Shown here: positions 21,440 through 33,401 of the stretch, piece after piece
How the letters are laid out: each line of letters opens with the position of its first letter
Numbering within the stretch: position 1 is the first letter of the stretch
Assembly (NCBI GenBank): GCA_946894095.1
Contig: OX335649.1
Span: 11,860,001-11,924,000 of the forward strand
Source of the DNA: Incurvaria masculella
Taxonomy: Eukaryota > Arthropoda > Insecta > Lepidoptera > Incurvariidae
Reading direction: 5' to 3'
DNA: 64,000 nt
Position numbers and translations under genes: made by a program
The notes under the pieces: model-generated
Told to the model about the DNA's origin: nothing
Seen by the model: the letters and a program-made list of their open reading frames with translations, nothing else
Databases searched by the model: none

Positions 21440-22240
21440 ACTCTCTAAGTAGTATTGTTAGCGACGGGTGTCATCTCTCTGTGTTGCCGGGTTCCGTTTC
21501 TCTGAAAAATGACAACAAAGGCCAGGACTACCTCCCGCTTCCGCTCGTCGGGCGCCTGTTGCGGCGCAGGAGGCGGTGTAGCGGCGGGAGGTGCGGGGCG
21601 ACCAGAGGGCAGGTCTCAGGCCGGTGCGGCGACGTCGGCGTGACGTCACTGCGGCGGCGGGCGTTCGGCCGATCTCGTCGGCGGGGCCAGGGTCAGCACT
21701 ACCGGGCTCTTCAGAGCCGGTGCGAGCGACGACGGTGCGGCGGCGTGTGTCGCGGCAGTGTCGTCGCGGCGGCAACGGTGGCGACTGCGCCTCCAGACAG
21801 GGCTCGTGGACAGCTCCCCCAGACTCTTCCAAGCCGATGCAGGCGACGACGGTGCGGCGGCGGTGGGCTTGCGACAGAGCTGGGCGAGGCTCGTTGGCGC
21901 TACCAGGTTGTAAGGCTGGCAGGCAGGACGACGAGCAGAGCTTCCAGAGTAGGTCGGGGAGGCGGCAGATCGCAGTGAGAACAAGTCTTGATTCTTGTTT
22001 ATCTCGAGGTGTGCTCCGTGCCGAGGCTGAATGGCGACTGACTGTTTGGCCCGCGGCGGCGCTCTTTTGTTCTCGCGCGGCGCGCTCACGCGTCGCGCTG
22101 CGCCAGCACCGCGGGCCGCCGGCCGGGCTACCTATCTCGCTCTAATTATTTCGTCGCGCCCCCGCTCACAGCGTTGGGTGCGGTCCCTATCTGGCTTGTG
22201 ATAGGCTAGCGCGGCCGGCTCTGTACTTAACTGCCTCGAC
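21440..22240 (-). mobile_element. GC-rich segment; candidate LTR plus leader of an LTR retrotransposon (minus strand)
   Basis: About 800 bp of very GC- and CpG-rich DNA in AT-rich surroundings. On the minus strand a TGTCGAGGC start (about 22234) is followed by an arthropod initiator (CAGTCAGTCGCC, near 22046), then GAGATAAACAAG, a poly(A)-like hexamer, about 60 bp later: the order of an LTR R region. Downstream (21970-21440) lies a Pro/Ala/Arg-rich open stretch with an internal imperfect repeat (GACGACGGTGCGGCGGCG at 21735 and 21848 on the plus strand). No reverse transcriptase or protease is present, so at most a truncated element. A CpG-rich promoter is the alternative. Confidence 0.35.
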
Positions 22241-22249
22241 AACGAAAAC

Positions 22250-22750
22250 ACAACCCGGAAATCTCGTTCATTTTCATAATTATTCTATATGCAATACACA
22301 CATTTACAGACATGCAGAAATATACAAACATAGGTACATGAATTTCAGTTAACGTAGCACTTTTTAGCTTGGCCGTCGCCAACAAGTATTTATATTATAT
22401 ATAACATTTTACACTAATCACAAACTGTTTTTTAATCATCTAAATAAATATCTATGAAATCGATATTGACAAAATAAGTAAGTATAAACCAGGTGGCATT
22501 ACTTCTCGGTGTGCAGTATTTGAGACAATTTAAATTAGAATAACCGTAGTAAAATCAGAGTTGTGGCTATACAATTTTGTTGCAGCGTTTTATCTATAGA
22601 GATAAATATCCTATTACGGTTACGTTTGTACGTCATCAATACATCTACATCTTCTTTTAACATTGCACACTAATCTCGGAATATTCAAATGCAGGCTAAT
22701 TTATAGCGGCGAAGTTAAACAATATTTATATCATAGCGTTGGCGTTGCAA
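22250..22750. promoter_or_regulatory. 5' flank of CPR gene 2
   Basis: AT-rich upstream region without coding signal. No specific factor site claimed. Confidence 0.3.
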
Positions 22751-22762
22751 TGTCGATTTTTG

Positions 22763-22769
22763 TATAAAA
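22763..22769 (+). promoter_or_regulatory. TATA box of CPR gene 2
   Basis: TATAAAA 64 bp before the ATG, with a TCACAGTTG initiator-like sequence about 30 bp downstream (22792-22800). Confidence 0.8.
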
Positions 22770-22826
22770 GCGAGAGCACGTGGTCTAGCCGTCACAGTTG
22801 GCAACGGAGCAACACACATAACCATC

Positions 22827-25650
22827 ATGAAGTCTCTGGTAAGGAGGACAGCTAGGGAAGTTAAATATTATCACTGATTAGCGATAATATTTACTTAAAC
22901 AATTAAAGGGATCAAAGTGTAAAGGAAAATAAATTTACAAAAGTTCAGAATATTCTAGCAAGTTGCTATCAATAACATTTTCCCTAAACATGACCAGGGA
23001 ATTTTAACTATAATTATTTCTCTTATTAAGAGAAAAAAATATTCTCCTTTTTGAGTAAATAAAGGAAGGGTATTAAGGGTAAAAAACGCATTTAAGAACA
23101 TTTAAGAGAAGATGACAATCCGAAAGTTTGCCATCCTGTCATTTATGTGGTTTGGAGTATGCAGTAATGTAGCCGTGCTCACAAAGGGAAGGTGTTGGGC
23201 ATGGCACCGCATTCCGAGAAAGCGATGTTTTGGGCTAATTTAGCGGTAGTTGTGGTATTAACCATTAATGTTTAGTAACATAAAAAAAATATACCTCAAT
23301 GGACTTGAAGTTATGTCACAATACCGAATAAAAGTTTATTATCGAATATTTTCGACTATTTTTTTAGAGATCTTTTCGATATGCATTTTATAGAAACGCC
23401 TACTATGTTTCTAAATGTAATCGTTGTACTGTCGGCCTCATAACATCTCATATTTACTCTAAAACAGCAACTGGAGTTCCGTTTCATAGCATCTCTTTCA
23501 TATCGTGTAACTGTAACTTTATATGTGAAGTTGTTCAATAATTAACTTACTTACAATGTTTCCCTCGCCTACTCTCTTCTCCCTCAACAATACATTTTCG
23601 ATTCTTACGGCCAACCAACAGTGGTAAAGTAACTCATGAAGAATCGTCTGTTTGAATGATTCCAGTTGATCCTCGCCGTGACGTTGGCCGTGGCCTACGG
23701 CCAATTCCAAGGCTTCGGGAAGAAGCCGTCGCTGACTCCCTTCAGCTTCGCCAGCACGGCCAAGCCTTACTACCCCCCGCAGCCGGTCTACAAGCCCGTG
23801 GCCCAAGTAGCCCGCAGCTCCGGCCCCGAAGCCGCAGCCGAGACCGTGCGCGCCGGCAACGATATCAACCCTGACGGTGGCTTCAACTACTTGTAAGCAA
23901 ACCGTTCCTTACTGCTCACTCAACGTTGCAACAGTACAAACTATGGGAATTGTAAAAATTGCTGATATTTATGCCGTAGTTTAATGGCAATTCGTAGCTT
24001 CTTTTAATGAAACCTTATGTTAATTGTCCAAAACTGGTACGGAACTTTGTCCATACCAGGTACCTTAGGAAGATACAAAACGACTGGGGATATGGGCATA
24101 CGTGAAGTTAGGCGAATGTCTTCGACGTTTGAAATTACAGAACAGGCATGAAAAGTTGTATAATGTCTTACCCAATTTGAGAGGAGTCCAGTTGGTCAAT
24201 TTCATACTCAGAAATCATGAATATTTTAGTCGAGAAAACAGCTTCTATGGTGGTTGTCAGACCGATATTCTCAACAGAATCATTGACATACCGTGCCGTT
24301 GAGTCTTTTCGTCGAGACAATGGCTATACAAGCAGATTTCTCGACTGAAATATTCATGATTCCCGAGCGCGGAATTCCTAAAATTGACACCGACATCTCA
24401 GTGTGGGTAACGTGTGTGTCGCTCGCAGCTTCGAGACGAACAACGGCATCGCCGCGCAGGAGGAGGGTACGCCCAAGCAGTTCCCGGGTAATCCCCCGGT
24501 GGCGCCCGTAGTCACGCGAGGCTCCTTCTCCTACACGTCGCCCGAGGGGCAGCTCATCACCATCAGCTACGTCGCCGACGAGAACGGATACCAGCCCTCG
24601 GTGGGTGCTAGTTCTCAATCTTAATGCGTTGCAACATTGTAATACTGGTTCTACCTTATAGACCTGAATCGTTTATATATGTTCTTAGATTCACACCGTG
24701 GCTGTACATAATGTTTTGAAAACTTTACGTCAGGGCAACGAAGTGGCCCTGACGATGCTTCCGTCGTGGGAGGCGAAACATGTCGGCCAAGCACGGCACT
24801 GAATCGTTTGTTTTTCAACCAATTGTTTTGTTATTTTAGAGCCTCTACCACGGGAATAACGTATTACTAAAAGATAATTTGAGAGGGTCACTAAATCGAC
24901 CGTCCATGAATGTTTCTATTTGGGTAGAAATATGAAATAACAAATGTTTGTCTATAGAAATACAAAAATCTATGGACGGGCCATTTAGTGTATCCGTCAA
25001 ATGCTCTTTTCAGTGGAAACCAGCAAAATCGATGATCTTGCTGATTTAGTTATAAGTGATAGGCTCATAGGGCATAATAGGGGTTCAGACTTGCATTGAA
25101 TGTATTGCACATAATTATTTCGTTATGGGAAGTTCTGAAAATCTTTATAAATGTGTTTTTTAAATTATGTAAGGTGTGTTAAATCCTGTTGAAAATAATT
25201 GAAAGTCATCGATTACACTTAAAAGAAATTCATACAAGGGAAAAAAATCAGCATAGTCGATTGGTAAACGACCGTATTGATTATTGCGTTCTTACAAGCT
25301 CCACCTCATTATATTTGCAATTGATTATATTGTGCAATATACACAGTATCCAACCAGCCATCCTAAATATTTTTAGTTACCAATTTTATAAATGGAAAAG
25401 TTTATTTCTTTATTTATCTCCGTTTTAGGCAGCAATGGAGCAACGAATCGACGTGAGATTGCCTAGAATAATTTATAAGGCAGACGACACATAAAAAAAA
25501 AATTAGACACTGTTCCGCGCGTTTTCGGGTACCGCCGCTAGTGTATAATAAAATATGCATTTCTTTGTACAGGGCGACTCGATCCCTACACCCCCGCCGA
25601 TCCCAGAGGCCATCCTGCGCTCGCTCGAGTTCAACGCGAGGAACGCCTAA
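22827..25650 (+). CDS. RR-1 cuticular protein (CPR gene 2), 162 aa
   Basis: Four coding exons: 22827-22838 (MKSL), 23666-23892, 24429-24600 and 25573-25650, with introns in phases 0, 2 and 0. Signal peptide MKSLLILAVTLAVAYG. A short Pro/Tyr-rich linker (KPYYPPQPVYKPV) precedes the RR-1 domain: NDINPDGGFNYFFETNNGI across the exon 2/3 junction at about residue 80, then [24 protein letters not shown], and on exon 4 [19 protein letters not shown]. Expected role: secreted chitin-binding protein of soft (flexible) cuticle. It is the closest paralogue of CPR gene 3, with exon 3 the same length (172 nt) and a near-identical exon 4 start. The donor after exon 3 is GTGGGT, weaker than usual. Confidence 0.93.
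23165..23270 (+). mobile_element. SINE copy H (tail only), intron 1 of CPR gene 2
   Basis: GTAGCCGTGCTCACAAAGGG, GGCATGGCACC, TTGGGCTAATTTAGCGG and GTGGTATTAACCAT match the SINE tail in plus orientation. Confidence 0.65.
24169..24412. mobile_element. Inverted-repeat element in intron 2 of CPR gene 2
   Basis: The left arm (about 24169-24250, including AATCATGAATATTTTAGTCG and AGAAAACAGCT) is the reverse complement, with about 20 percent mismatch, of the right arm (about 24328-24412, including TTTCTCGACTGAAATATTCA). The right arm ends about 16 bp before the acceptor of exon 3 at 24428/24429, so the insertion sits against, and may form part of, the branch-point/polypyrimidine region. Confidence 0.7.
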
Positions 25651-25778
25651 TCTTCCAACACGCCACGACCACCCATAGCTTGCTCCAACTGTGAATTGAC
25701 GTGATATGTACATACAAAAATAGTTCATAAGTTCAAGCCGTACTAAGTCACATATTGCGTACTATGATGCATTTATGA

Positions 25779-25784
25779 AATAAA
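25779..25784 (+). terminator. Poly(A) signal AATAAA of CPR gene 2
   Basis: AATAAA 129 bp after the stop codon. Confidence 0.7.
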
Positions 25785-27990
25785 AACACTGTTGAACACA
25801 AAAAAATACTTTTTAAATTTTAATAATAGTTCCTGTCCCGAGTGAATGGCATTTATTCACTTATCCGCAAATTCATTGGTATCGTCTCGACCATTATGGA
25901 AGAAGGGCAAACATTGTAGCTTGTTAAACAAACCGGGTGTACAGAAGCAGAACTAAGAACCAAAAAGGGGTGATAATATACAAAATCTTAAAATCTTTTG
26001 CTAAACGACTTTTGTCTTCTCCATACATTTTGTGTGTATGTATGTATCAACAAAAATGCGTAGGCAAGATGTATGTATTTGGCAAATTGTAGAATTAAAG
26101 ACGTTCAGTCTCCTTTACAGAATAACCCACTTCGTGTATCGGGCACACGTGCACAGTGTACAAAATATTATACATATGCAAACTCGACCAGTATTCAATA
26201 TTTAAAGTTTTAAAAATTTTATAAATTAAACTGGTTAATTCTCGTTGCTTGCAGGTGCCATTATATATAACTCGATGTAATCAGATGACAATAAATAAAT
26301 AAAGGTGATATTTAAATGCGATGTTCCCTATGCTGGTAAAAATTCATAACTGACTTACAGCTTCACTTTTACAGGACGTATTGTCAAGCTAAGGTTGTAA
26401 CTTTTCACTAACTTCGTGATATATTCGTCCAATAAAGTGTTTGATTCGTGATTTATTTTTAACCGACACTACACATGTTAAAATTATATAATAGATATTA
26501 AGAAATTTCTTAACATTCAGACATTTAATGTGACACTCCATGGCATATTTACATTATCAAAATACATTTAATTATGATACTCCATATAATATGATTAATT
26601 TTGAAATATTTTTTTTGTCATACCAAAAAAATGTCAATACTTATTACAATAAAATAAAATATTCTAAAATTATATTCGCTGTTATTTATCAAACCGAAAA
26701 AATTCAAGCACAAAAATAATCAAAGGGAACTCTCCCTGTAATTCCACAAGTCTGCATATATGTATTTAAATATATGTTTATGGTGCTATCTCTACAACAA
26801 ACACAAAAACAACAATCGTTGTTATTAATATTATGTCTGCCTACAGAACGAATACGGTAAAAATAAGTAAATAAATAAGAGAAACAGCTAATCTGGTTTT
26901 ATGTAGCTGAACGCCCCTATATGGAAATTTAGGTAAACACTGAAAATATATAGCCGGACGAATTTAATAACACATCAATGAAAAAAGTATGGAGATATTA
27001 AGCTTTGACATAGTGACAGACAGATGACCATAACATTTTAGAAATGCCTCGCCCGATGACGCAACATCAAGGAGGAGGCTAATTTGGTTACTGAAATACG
27101 AATTCTAAGTCATTAGGTTGAAGGTCGGTCACAAGATAGACATGAGGCTCCAATCGATCGATCGAAGCTGCCTTTACCCAAATTTACGACATTGATATTT
27201 CGTTCGAATTGCTAATGCCCTGATTAATTTGCATTTAAATCTGAAATTCAAAAACGATTTGTATGCAATGAGCACGTAGGAAGACTTATAACTTATTCAA
27301 ATAGAAACAATGTTTTCAATATTTTTTACGAATCAGTAAGTAATCATCTGTGATATTGATTAGTGGTTTCAGCAACAAATATTGCGCCATATTGCTGTCC
27401 TAGCCATGAAAAGATTAATAGGTGTTTATTTTATTTGGGAGCAACAAATCAACATTTGCATTGAAATATTTAAATGTATATTCTTAAATGGCTCATTACC
27501 TAGAAGCTTATAATAATGAACATGTGTCGTTGTAAAGAGCTCGCATCCTTTTGCAATGGGTGGGTCACTGGTGCACATGCAATCCAAGTTCATTCTGCAG
27601 GAAATTCTTAAAAATGTCACGGGGTCACCAATCACGGGAAGGTAAAATGAAGGCTGAAAATAAATGTGTGAGTGTCTTCCAATAAGACTATGTTGAAGTC
27701 AATTAAGCGGAGCAAGTCAAATCAAAGTTTTCAGTGGTTTAGCATTACCTGTGATTGAATACACTTTTGCTTTGCTAAAAAACATTTCTTATTCCACTTC
27801 TCATCGGAACGAAAATATAAATTACTAATAATCTCGAAATGGAGAAGGAATAATTTTAACTACAATCACTAGTCTTTATACAAAATGAACTCGAATCAGC
27901 AGCTGCTGCGACCGCCACCTTCTGTCTCCTACTCCCTCCGTAAACATACTGCCAAGAATATTCCATCCTGGGTTGCCCGATTCACTGATT
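25785..27990. other. AT-rich intergenic DNA, nothing recognised
   Basis: No supported gene. ACAGCTAATCTGGTTTT with TCTGCCTACAGAACGAA near 26835-26905 repeats a segment at 20637-20690 (about 65 bp), a small dispersed repeat. Confidence 0.4.
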
Positions 27991-27999
27991 CTCAGAACT

Positions 28000-28205
28000 A
28001 CAAATCAACTGATTTGCATGCCACATCAGCTCAACCGATTTTGATCAAATTACGTAGGTAGATACATTGTCTAATCTGTTCGTAAATTAGTGTCGACTAG
28101 CCTTTTGGATAAGCCCTTTGGATTACTATTTATCTAGGATAAAATTCAGCCCGACATCAGTCCATAACGACATTGACCCGAGCGGAGCCGGGTAACTCAA
28201 CTATA
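28000..28205 (+). mobile_element. Helitron-like 3' end, degraded
   Basis: CAACCGATTTTGATCAAATT, GATACATTGTC and GAGCGGAGCCGGGTAACTC match the 3' part of the elements at 32390 and 44804. The terminal CTAG is altered. Confidence 0.5.
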
Positions 28206-28239
28206 TCAATGAAATATTATTAATAAAATAATATTAATC

Positions 28240-28615
28240 AACCCATACCAGAGGTCTGGGTTTAAATCCTCGCATGCCCCACTTTCTTTCTCATTATGAG
28301 TTGGACAAGTGCATTTCGTCACGAATTGCACTTATCCAACGCTGCTCCATGGTTCGGAACCCATGTAAAACTGAAGGTCCCCTTCCCCTACTAGGTGGCA
28401 GGGCTTAAGCCCGCCCGAATTGGAACTATCGCATTGGATGAAACGATGGTCGAAGCGGTAATGAAAAATTTACCGTGCTTTCCATCCAATCCAATGTAGC
28501 TGTGTTCGTAAAGGGAAGGTCCTGGCATGGCACCTAATTCCTTCGGGAATGTGGTGTATTGGGCTAATATCATAACGGTAGATTTGTGGTATTATCTATC
28601 CATGTCAGGTTGCAA
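28240..28615 (+). mobile_element. SINE copy I (tRNA-like head, near full length)
   Basis: Starts with box B-like GGGTTTAAATCC (28258-28269), then AAGTGCATTTCGTCACGAAT, CCATGGTTCGGAACCCATG, TACTAGGTGGCAGGGCTTAA and the tail to TTATCTATCCATGTCAGG. Inverse counterpart of copy B. Confidence 0.7.
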
Positions 28616-28639
28616 AAACCAATATATTATAGTAATCGA

Positions 28640-28848
28640 AAGTAACTATGTCGTCTGATTCGTTTTTACGCCTAAATAGCTGAACCAATTTTGATGAAAT
28701 TTGGTATAGATGGTGTCTGGACCTTGGGAAAGGACCTTGTGTGGTAAAAATTAAACTCAAAGGGGGATGAAAATTTGTATGGCGAACTCATATTACATAG
28801 AATGCTAGGTTCAGCCTGACATCGAGCGGAGCCGGGTACCTTAGCTAG
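28640..28848 (+). mobile_element. Helitron-like 3' end
   Basis: Ends GAGCGGAGCCGGGTACCTTAG then CTAG (28845-28848) and T, with the upstream CTGAACCAATTTTGATGAAA typical of the family's 3' part. Confidence 0.55.
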
Positions 28849-28859
28849 TATATGAATAG

Positions 28860-29180
28860 TTTGAACACACATACCTTCACCTCGCTTTCGCTCACTTTCC
28901 CGGAAGGGTAGGTAGAGATGATAGAGCGCCATACGGAACACGATCGCAGCATACTTCTTTCGCTTCATATACAGACATATTTTCATACATGCCCTACGAT
29001 TACGAGTGCAAAGTAACTGACCTTTACGAAGTAACATCGATTTCGCGGTACGTTCTCCTAGGATGCTCGTGCACGTCACTTCCGCTCACTTCAGCTTTGT
29101 GAATTTGCTTCGATGTTCTTTCGTCACCCATTCGTTCCATATGTATAAACTATCTTAACACTCCCTTCTCAAATCTCGTC
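28860..29180 (-). repeat. Dispersed repeat R-19, copy 2
   Basis: Same blocks as 19320-19640: TTTCCCGGAAGGGTAGGTAG, ACGATCGCAGCATAC, CCCTACGATTACGAGTGC and CGTTCCATATGT. Adjacent to a Helitron-like terminus, as is copy 1. Confidence 0.6.
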
Positions 29181-29359
29181 AACGCATCAGTTCGGCCCCC
29201 AGGTGATAATATCCATCAAATTACTATTTACAAGTAGTCGGAATAATAAAGCAATAATTTGAAAATATAGTTTATTGTACGAAAACGATAACAAAGAAGA
29301 AATGAATTCCCTAAATAATTCTCCACAAGCCTACCTTATTATGGGCTGATAAACCGTAA

Positions 29360-29640
29360 ACGGCTCTGGAAGAACTTACCTTCCATCCCAGAGGTCTGGG
29401 ATCGAATCCCTACCCGTTCATACAACACTTTATTCTCTAAGTGCATTTCGTTATGAATGCGAGCTGCTCCATGGTTCGGAATCCATGTTACACCGTCGTC
29501 CCCACAGCAATCGGAATATAAATAATTGGTCGTCCCCTACTGGTTGGTAGAGCGGACCTTGCGGTTCGATAAGCGGTGAAGCAACTCTGAGCGCTGTTGG
29601 GTTCTAGATAGGTGACCGTTTTAGATCGTTATGTGCGTCC
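29360..29640 (+). mobile_element. SINE copy J (mosaic of tRNA-like and 5S-like parts)
   Basis: TAAGTGCATTTCGTTATGAA and CCATGGTTCGGAATCCATG follow a box B-like GGGATCGAATCCC (29398-29410). A second head with AGCAACTCTGAGCGC and GATAGGTGACCG (29583-29624) follows. Looks like two SINE copies, one inserted in or beside the other. Confidence 0.6.
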
Positions 29641-29644
29641 TGAC

Positions 29645-30535
29645 ACGTAACACAAACAACCAGCATCGAATTAAAGGATTAATTTACGTTTAACATAGTA
29701 TTGGAAGATGCAGATAAATATTTCTTGAACTATAAAAAAAAAAATTTTTAGGGTACGTAGTTAGTAAGAAACCATCATAATTTGGATATATCTCAGTTTC
29801 AGTTTCAGTTTCTTTATTTCCTCCATTAGATGTTATGTTCCACACTCGGATTCGTTATTTTTTTTCTGTCGGTTCGATTACTTCTGGCGAAGAAGAGCCG
29901 ACAAGAAAATTCGTCAGGTTGGTCATTGTTTTATAATTTTATCCAGTGATACTTACAAACTAGTTTGCAGTGATTGATTGATTACTACTGCTCACAAAGC
30001 TATCTGTCCTTCTGTCACAACCAGTAACCCCTTCGTTTTCAAAACATTAAAAGTGTATTAATCTTATTTATCCGATAATAAATTCGTTTTATATTTTATT
30101 GTACTTTCAATGCCATGAACAATAATAAATGCAAATAATTTTTTTTGCTTCAGATATAGAGAAGTTTACTTTTAATAGAATGTATGAATGAATATGCAAT
30201 GAATCATTTTTACTAATCCGATATCGTAAATTAAAATAATGAAATAAGAAATCGTGTGGAATCCCATACACTTAAACAACCGGTTTCATAATAATACCAG
30301 TTCGGATACCGGTTTCGTTGTCATATTGAAACTTGGGTATGCCGCGTTCTAGAACAGAAGTGATAAAACAGAAGTAACATGTCAGCATCGGTAGCTACGT
30401 ACAGACATATTATTTAAGAATAGCTTCCGAAAAAACAACACTGGGTGGTTTTGGATTGTGTATGGGTAACACTTTCATCGTTGCAGCTGGCCGTTTTGCT
30501 TGGATTCCACCTAAAAATGTAGCAAATAATGAACG
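29645..30535. other. AT-rich intergenic DNA, nothing recognised
   Basis: No gene. A CAGTTTC triplet repeat occurs at 29795-29812. Confidence 0.4.
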
Positions 30536-30539
30536 GGTT

Positions 30540-30630
30540 CAATGCTTAGGTTCAATGTAGCCATTCCATTTAATGAGATCTTATGTAGCATGGCACCTAG
30601 TAATGATTTAGGCTAATGTAATGACAGTAG
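30540..30630 (+). mobile_element. SINE copy K (tail fragment)
   Basis: CAATGTAGCCATTCC, GTAGCATGGCACCTAGTAA and TTAGGCTAATGTAATGACAG match the SINE 3' part. Abuts the next MITE. Confidence 0.45.
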
Positions 30631-30830
30631 GGGCCTTTTTCACCTACTGCTGATTAGCTTAATCGCCACATATTAAGGACCTTTCTTAGAGGCTTGCTAA
30701 ACATAAAAAAAAGATTCCGGCGAATTGAGAACCTCCTCCTTTTTTTGAAGTCGATTAAAAAGGCCCTTTAAGTGTCGATTAAAATAAATCAGCACTTGAT
30801 GAAATCCAGACTAAATCTGAAATCAACTAT
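30631..30830 (+). mobile_element. MITE family 'GGGCCTTT', copy 3 with internal replacement
   Basis: GGGCCTTTTTCACCTACTGC and GATTAGCTTAATCGCCACAT at the left, AAGGCCCTTTAAGTGTCG at the right. The middle is replaced by an unrelated segment (ATTCCGGCGAATTGAGAACC). It carries the fullest left end of the family. Confidence 0.6.
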
Positions 30831-30839
30831 TTAGATCCT

Positions 30840-32385
30840 GACCAAAAAAAGACGTGTCTGTATATGTATAATATTTTCTATGAAACCCTGACGTCACCGG
30901 ATGATATTTGACAGGTCAATTAATTTTATTATTGTTTTTTTTATTTTCAGATCACCATATGCAAAGGAGACCTGAAGGGTAGACATGTGATGTGACGAAT
31001 TTAATACATGATTAGGTGGTTGTCAATATTACACGAGAAGCGAAAAGTTTAATGAGTACCTAATAAATTACAGGCATGGAATAAAACAGAACAGCTTGTT
31101 GTACAAATTCACCTTATATTATCCCGTGCATGTCGAAAGGCGAATACGTATGCCAACCACACTCGGTGATAAGTCGCGCCACCAAGAAGTTTGCTGTCCG
31201 ACGTGTATCTGGGTAACCCAGTAACAAACGCGGCGAACAGGAGTGGTGCAGTGGCGTGAAAGCTAAATGACTACTTGGGAGTAAGGGATCGACAACCTAG
31301 TGAAACGAGCAGTCCACACGATGCAAACCGATCCGAATGCAAATTATAGCTGCACTTCCCCGGCTTCACTCTGGAAGAGTGCCTAGAATCTTTGTCGCCG
31401 ATATGATTATTGCAGACCCCGAGAAATGTGTAAGGTCGTGTGCTTTGTCGGGCAACTTTTGGTTGAGAGCCTATTACACGTCATACGTCGAGCTCAATAT
31501 TTAAAGGAACATTGTTATGAAACGGAATAAAAAAATCACGTAGGCTTTCTACATTAATTACATGGCAATACAATTTTAACGAAACCCCTTACTTCACGGC
31601 AAATCCGCCAAATTTTCGAGTATTACTCCAGGAACTTTAGCCTTAAATCAGCACTTAGAAAAACATTAAATCCGAAATGCAATTTGTTTTCTCATAAACG
31701 TAGTATTTCATGTGGACGTGTGTACATTAAGTTTGCAACATTTTGGGGGGTCCGGAAGATAGAAATAAAATATAAAATATGTTTAAAAAATTATGTCTCC
31801 TAAACAAATATTTAGAAATGTTATTTAAAAATGTTATATGTTAGCTAATTTTAGATGAAATATTACTGTGAATTTGCAACAATTTCTTATTTAAGGAACT
31901 GTGTAAATATATTTTTTTGTACTGTTTTCATAATATCTGCAAAGCAAATAATAAAAATTATTTTCTGAAATTGGAAACTGACCGCACACTCTATATTCTG
32001 TGAATTTTGTAAAATGTTGCAAATATTAGAAGCACATTTGTTTCATTTATAATTTTTACATTCACACAAAAGCTAAACAAAAAAATCGAAATACGTATAA
32101 AATCGTTCGTTCTTTAGTTTTTAAAGAATTTAATTTTATTTTACATATTCTAGAAAGAAATATATCAATAGCAAGTTAGGTTCGCGGCATAGATTTTTTT
32201 TAGTAAAAAGATTTTTTTAAATACATATCCGTAATTTTAAAATTGTTGCAAATTCACAGTTACATTACGCCTTAAAAGACTTCACATATAAATTTTTTAA
32301 TACCGTTTCTAAATATTTAATAATATGTGCTTGTGTGTATTTTTCATACTCATCTAGTACCGACCTAGTTTAAAACATCGTACAT
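30840..32385. other. Intergenic DNA, nothing recognised
   Basis: Bases 31100-31500 are GC-richer and look like a decayed element, but no frame or family is recognisable. The rest is AT-rich. Confidence 0.35.
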
Positions 32386-32389
32386 CTAT

Positions 32390-33401
32390 TCTATACTAAT
32401 AATAAATCTGTAACGGGTGTTCATGGAGTAAGATGCTTTGTATTCTAAAATACTTCGTTTGTAGACTTTATGTATGATACTTAAACTAAATTGACGATTT
32501 TTAGAAATCAGTTCTGTGTGTATGTATGTATGTATGTTCCTCCATAACTCTTAAACCGATAATTCGAATTAGATGAAACTTAGTACACGCACATTTAACA
32601 ACTCGGGAATCAGGATAGGATAAATATAATTCAGTTCAGCTTACGCTAAGATGTGGCTGTCATACACACTGCAATGCTCTGCATGGCTCGGCGGGAGGGC
32701 GGCGGCTGGAGCGGGGGGGGGGGGTAGAGGCGCTTACTTTTACTTATTGTACCGACGTACGGCTTGGTATTTCCCGCAACTTTAGAACTACTTGGCATCA
32801 CGCTGAATACCCATAGGTGCGACCAATAGAATACAATACTTATTACATGAGAACCAATTACTCGATTTAGATGAAGATTGTACCTACGTCTACCCTGATT
32901 CTATTCAAAACTTATAGGCTACATAATATAACGCTTCATTAGTAGAAAGTGTTAAATTCTTATAACTTGCGAGCCACTTACCCAATTTATATGCGTATTT
33001 TATCAACGTATAGCATCTCTGGGAGCAGTCAGGGTCGGGATGGGTTACCTTTTCTATATTAAGGCTGGCTGTGGGTTGGACTCTACGCAGAACTTACCTA
33101 CGTTACACATTACTTACTTAATATGTAAGCAATTTTGTAGTGCAAGTGCAGAAAGGTTCTGGCGGCAAATGCTTTTTTTTTAAATAGCCACCAAATGTCA
33201 ACGAAGCTCTAAATGGGAGTTATTGCATGTTCCTCATTATATCATGCTATTTCGGCTCAAACGATCTTGATTAAATTTGGTAGTTGGATACATTGTCCTG
33301 GACCAGTTTGAACCTTATTTGGATGAGCCATGTGGGCTACTATTTATCCATGAAATAATTTAGCCGACACTAACCCAAACGGAGCCGGGTACCGCAACTA
33401 G
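32390..33401 (+). mobile_element. Non-autonomous Helitron-like element, copy 1 (about 1.0 kb)
   Basis: Starts TCTATACTAATAATAAATCT and ends GGGTACCGCAA-CTAG followed by T. It aligns over its whole length with 44804-45788, including GGTGTTCATGGAGTAAG, ACTTCGTTTGTAGACTTTAT, TATGTATGTATG, CTGCAATGCTCTGC and TCTGGGAGCAGTCAG. 5' TC and 3' CTAG before T fit Helitron ends. No Rep/helicase coding sequence. Contains a run of 12 G at 32713-32724. Confidence 0.65.

Noticed and set aside
21433..22145. Arg/Gly-rich open frames of about 180 codons on the plus strand
   Set aside because: Open only because of high GC content; low-complexity translation with no domain and no splice or promoter context.
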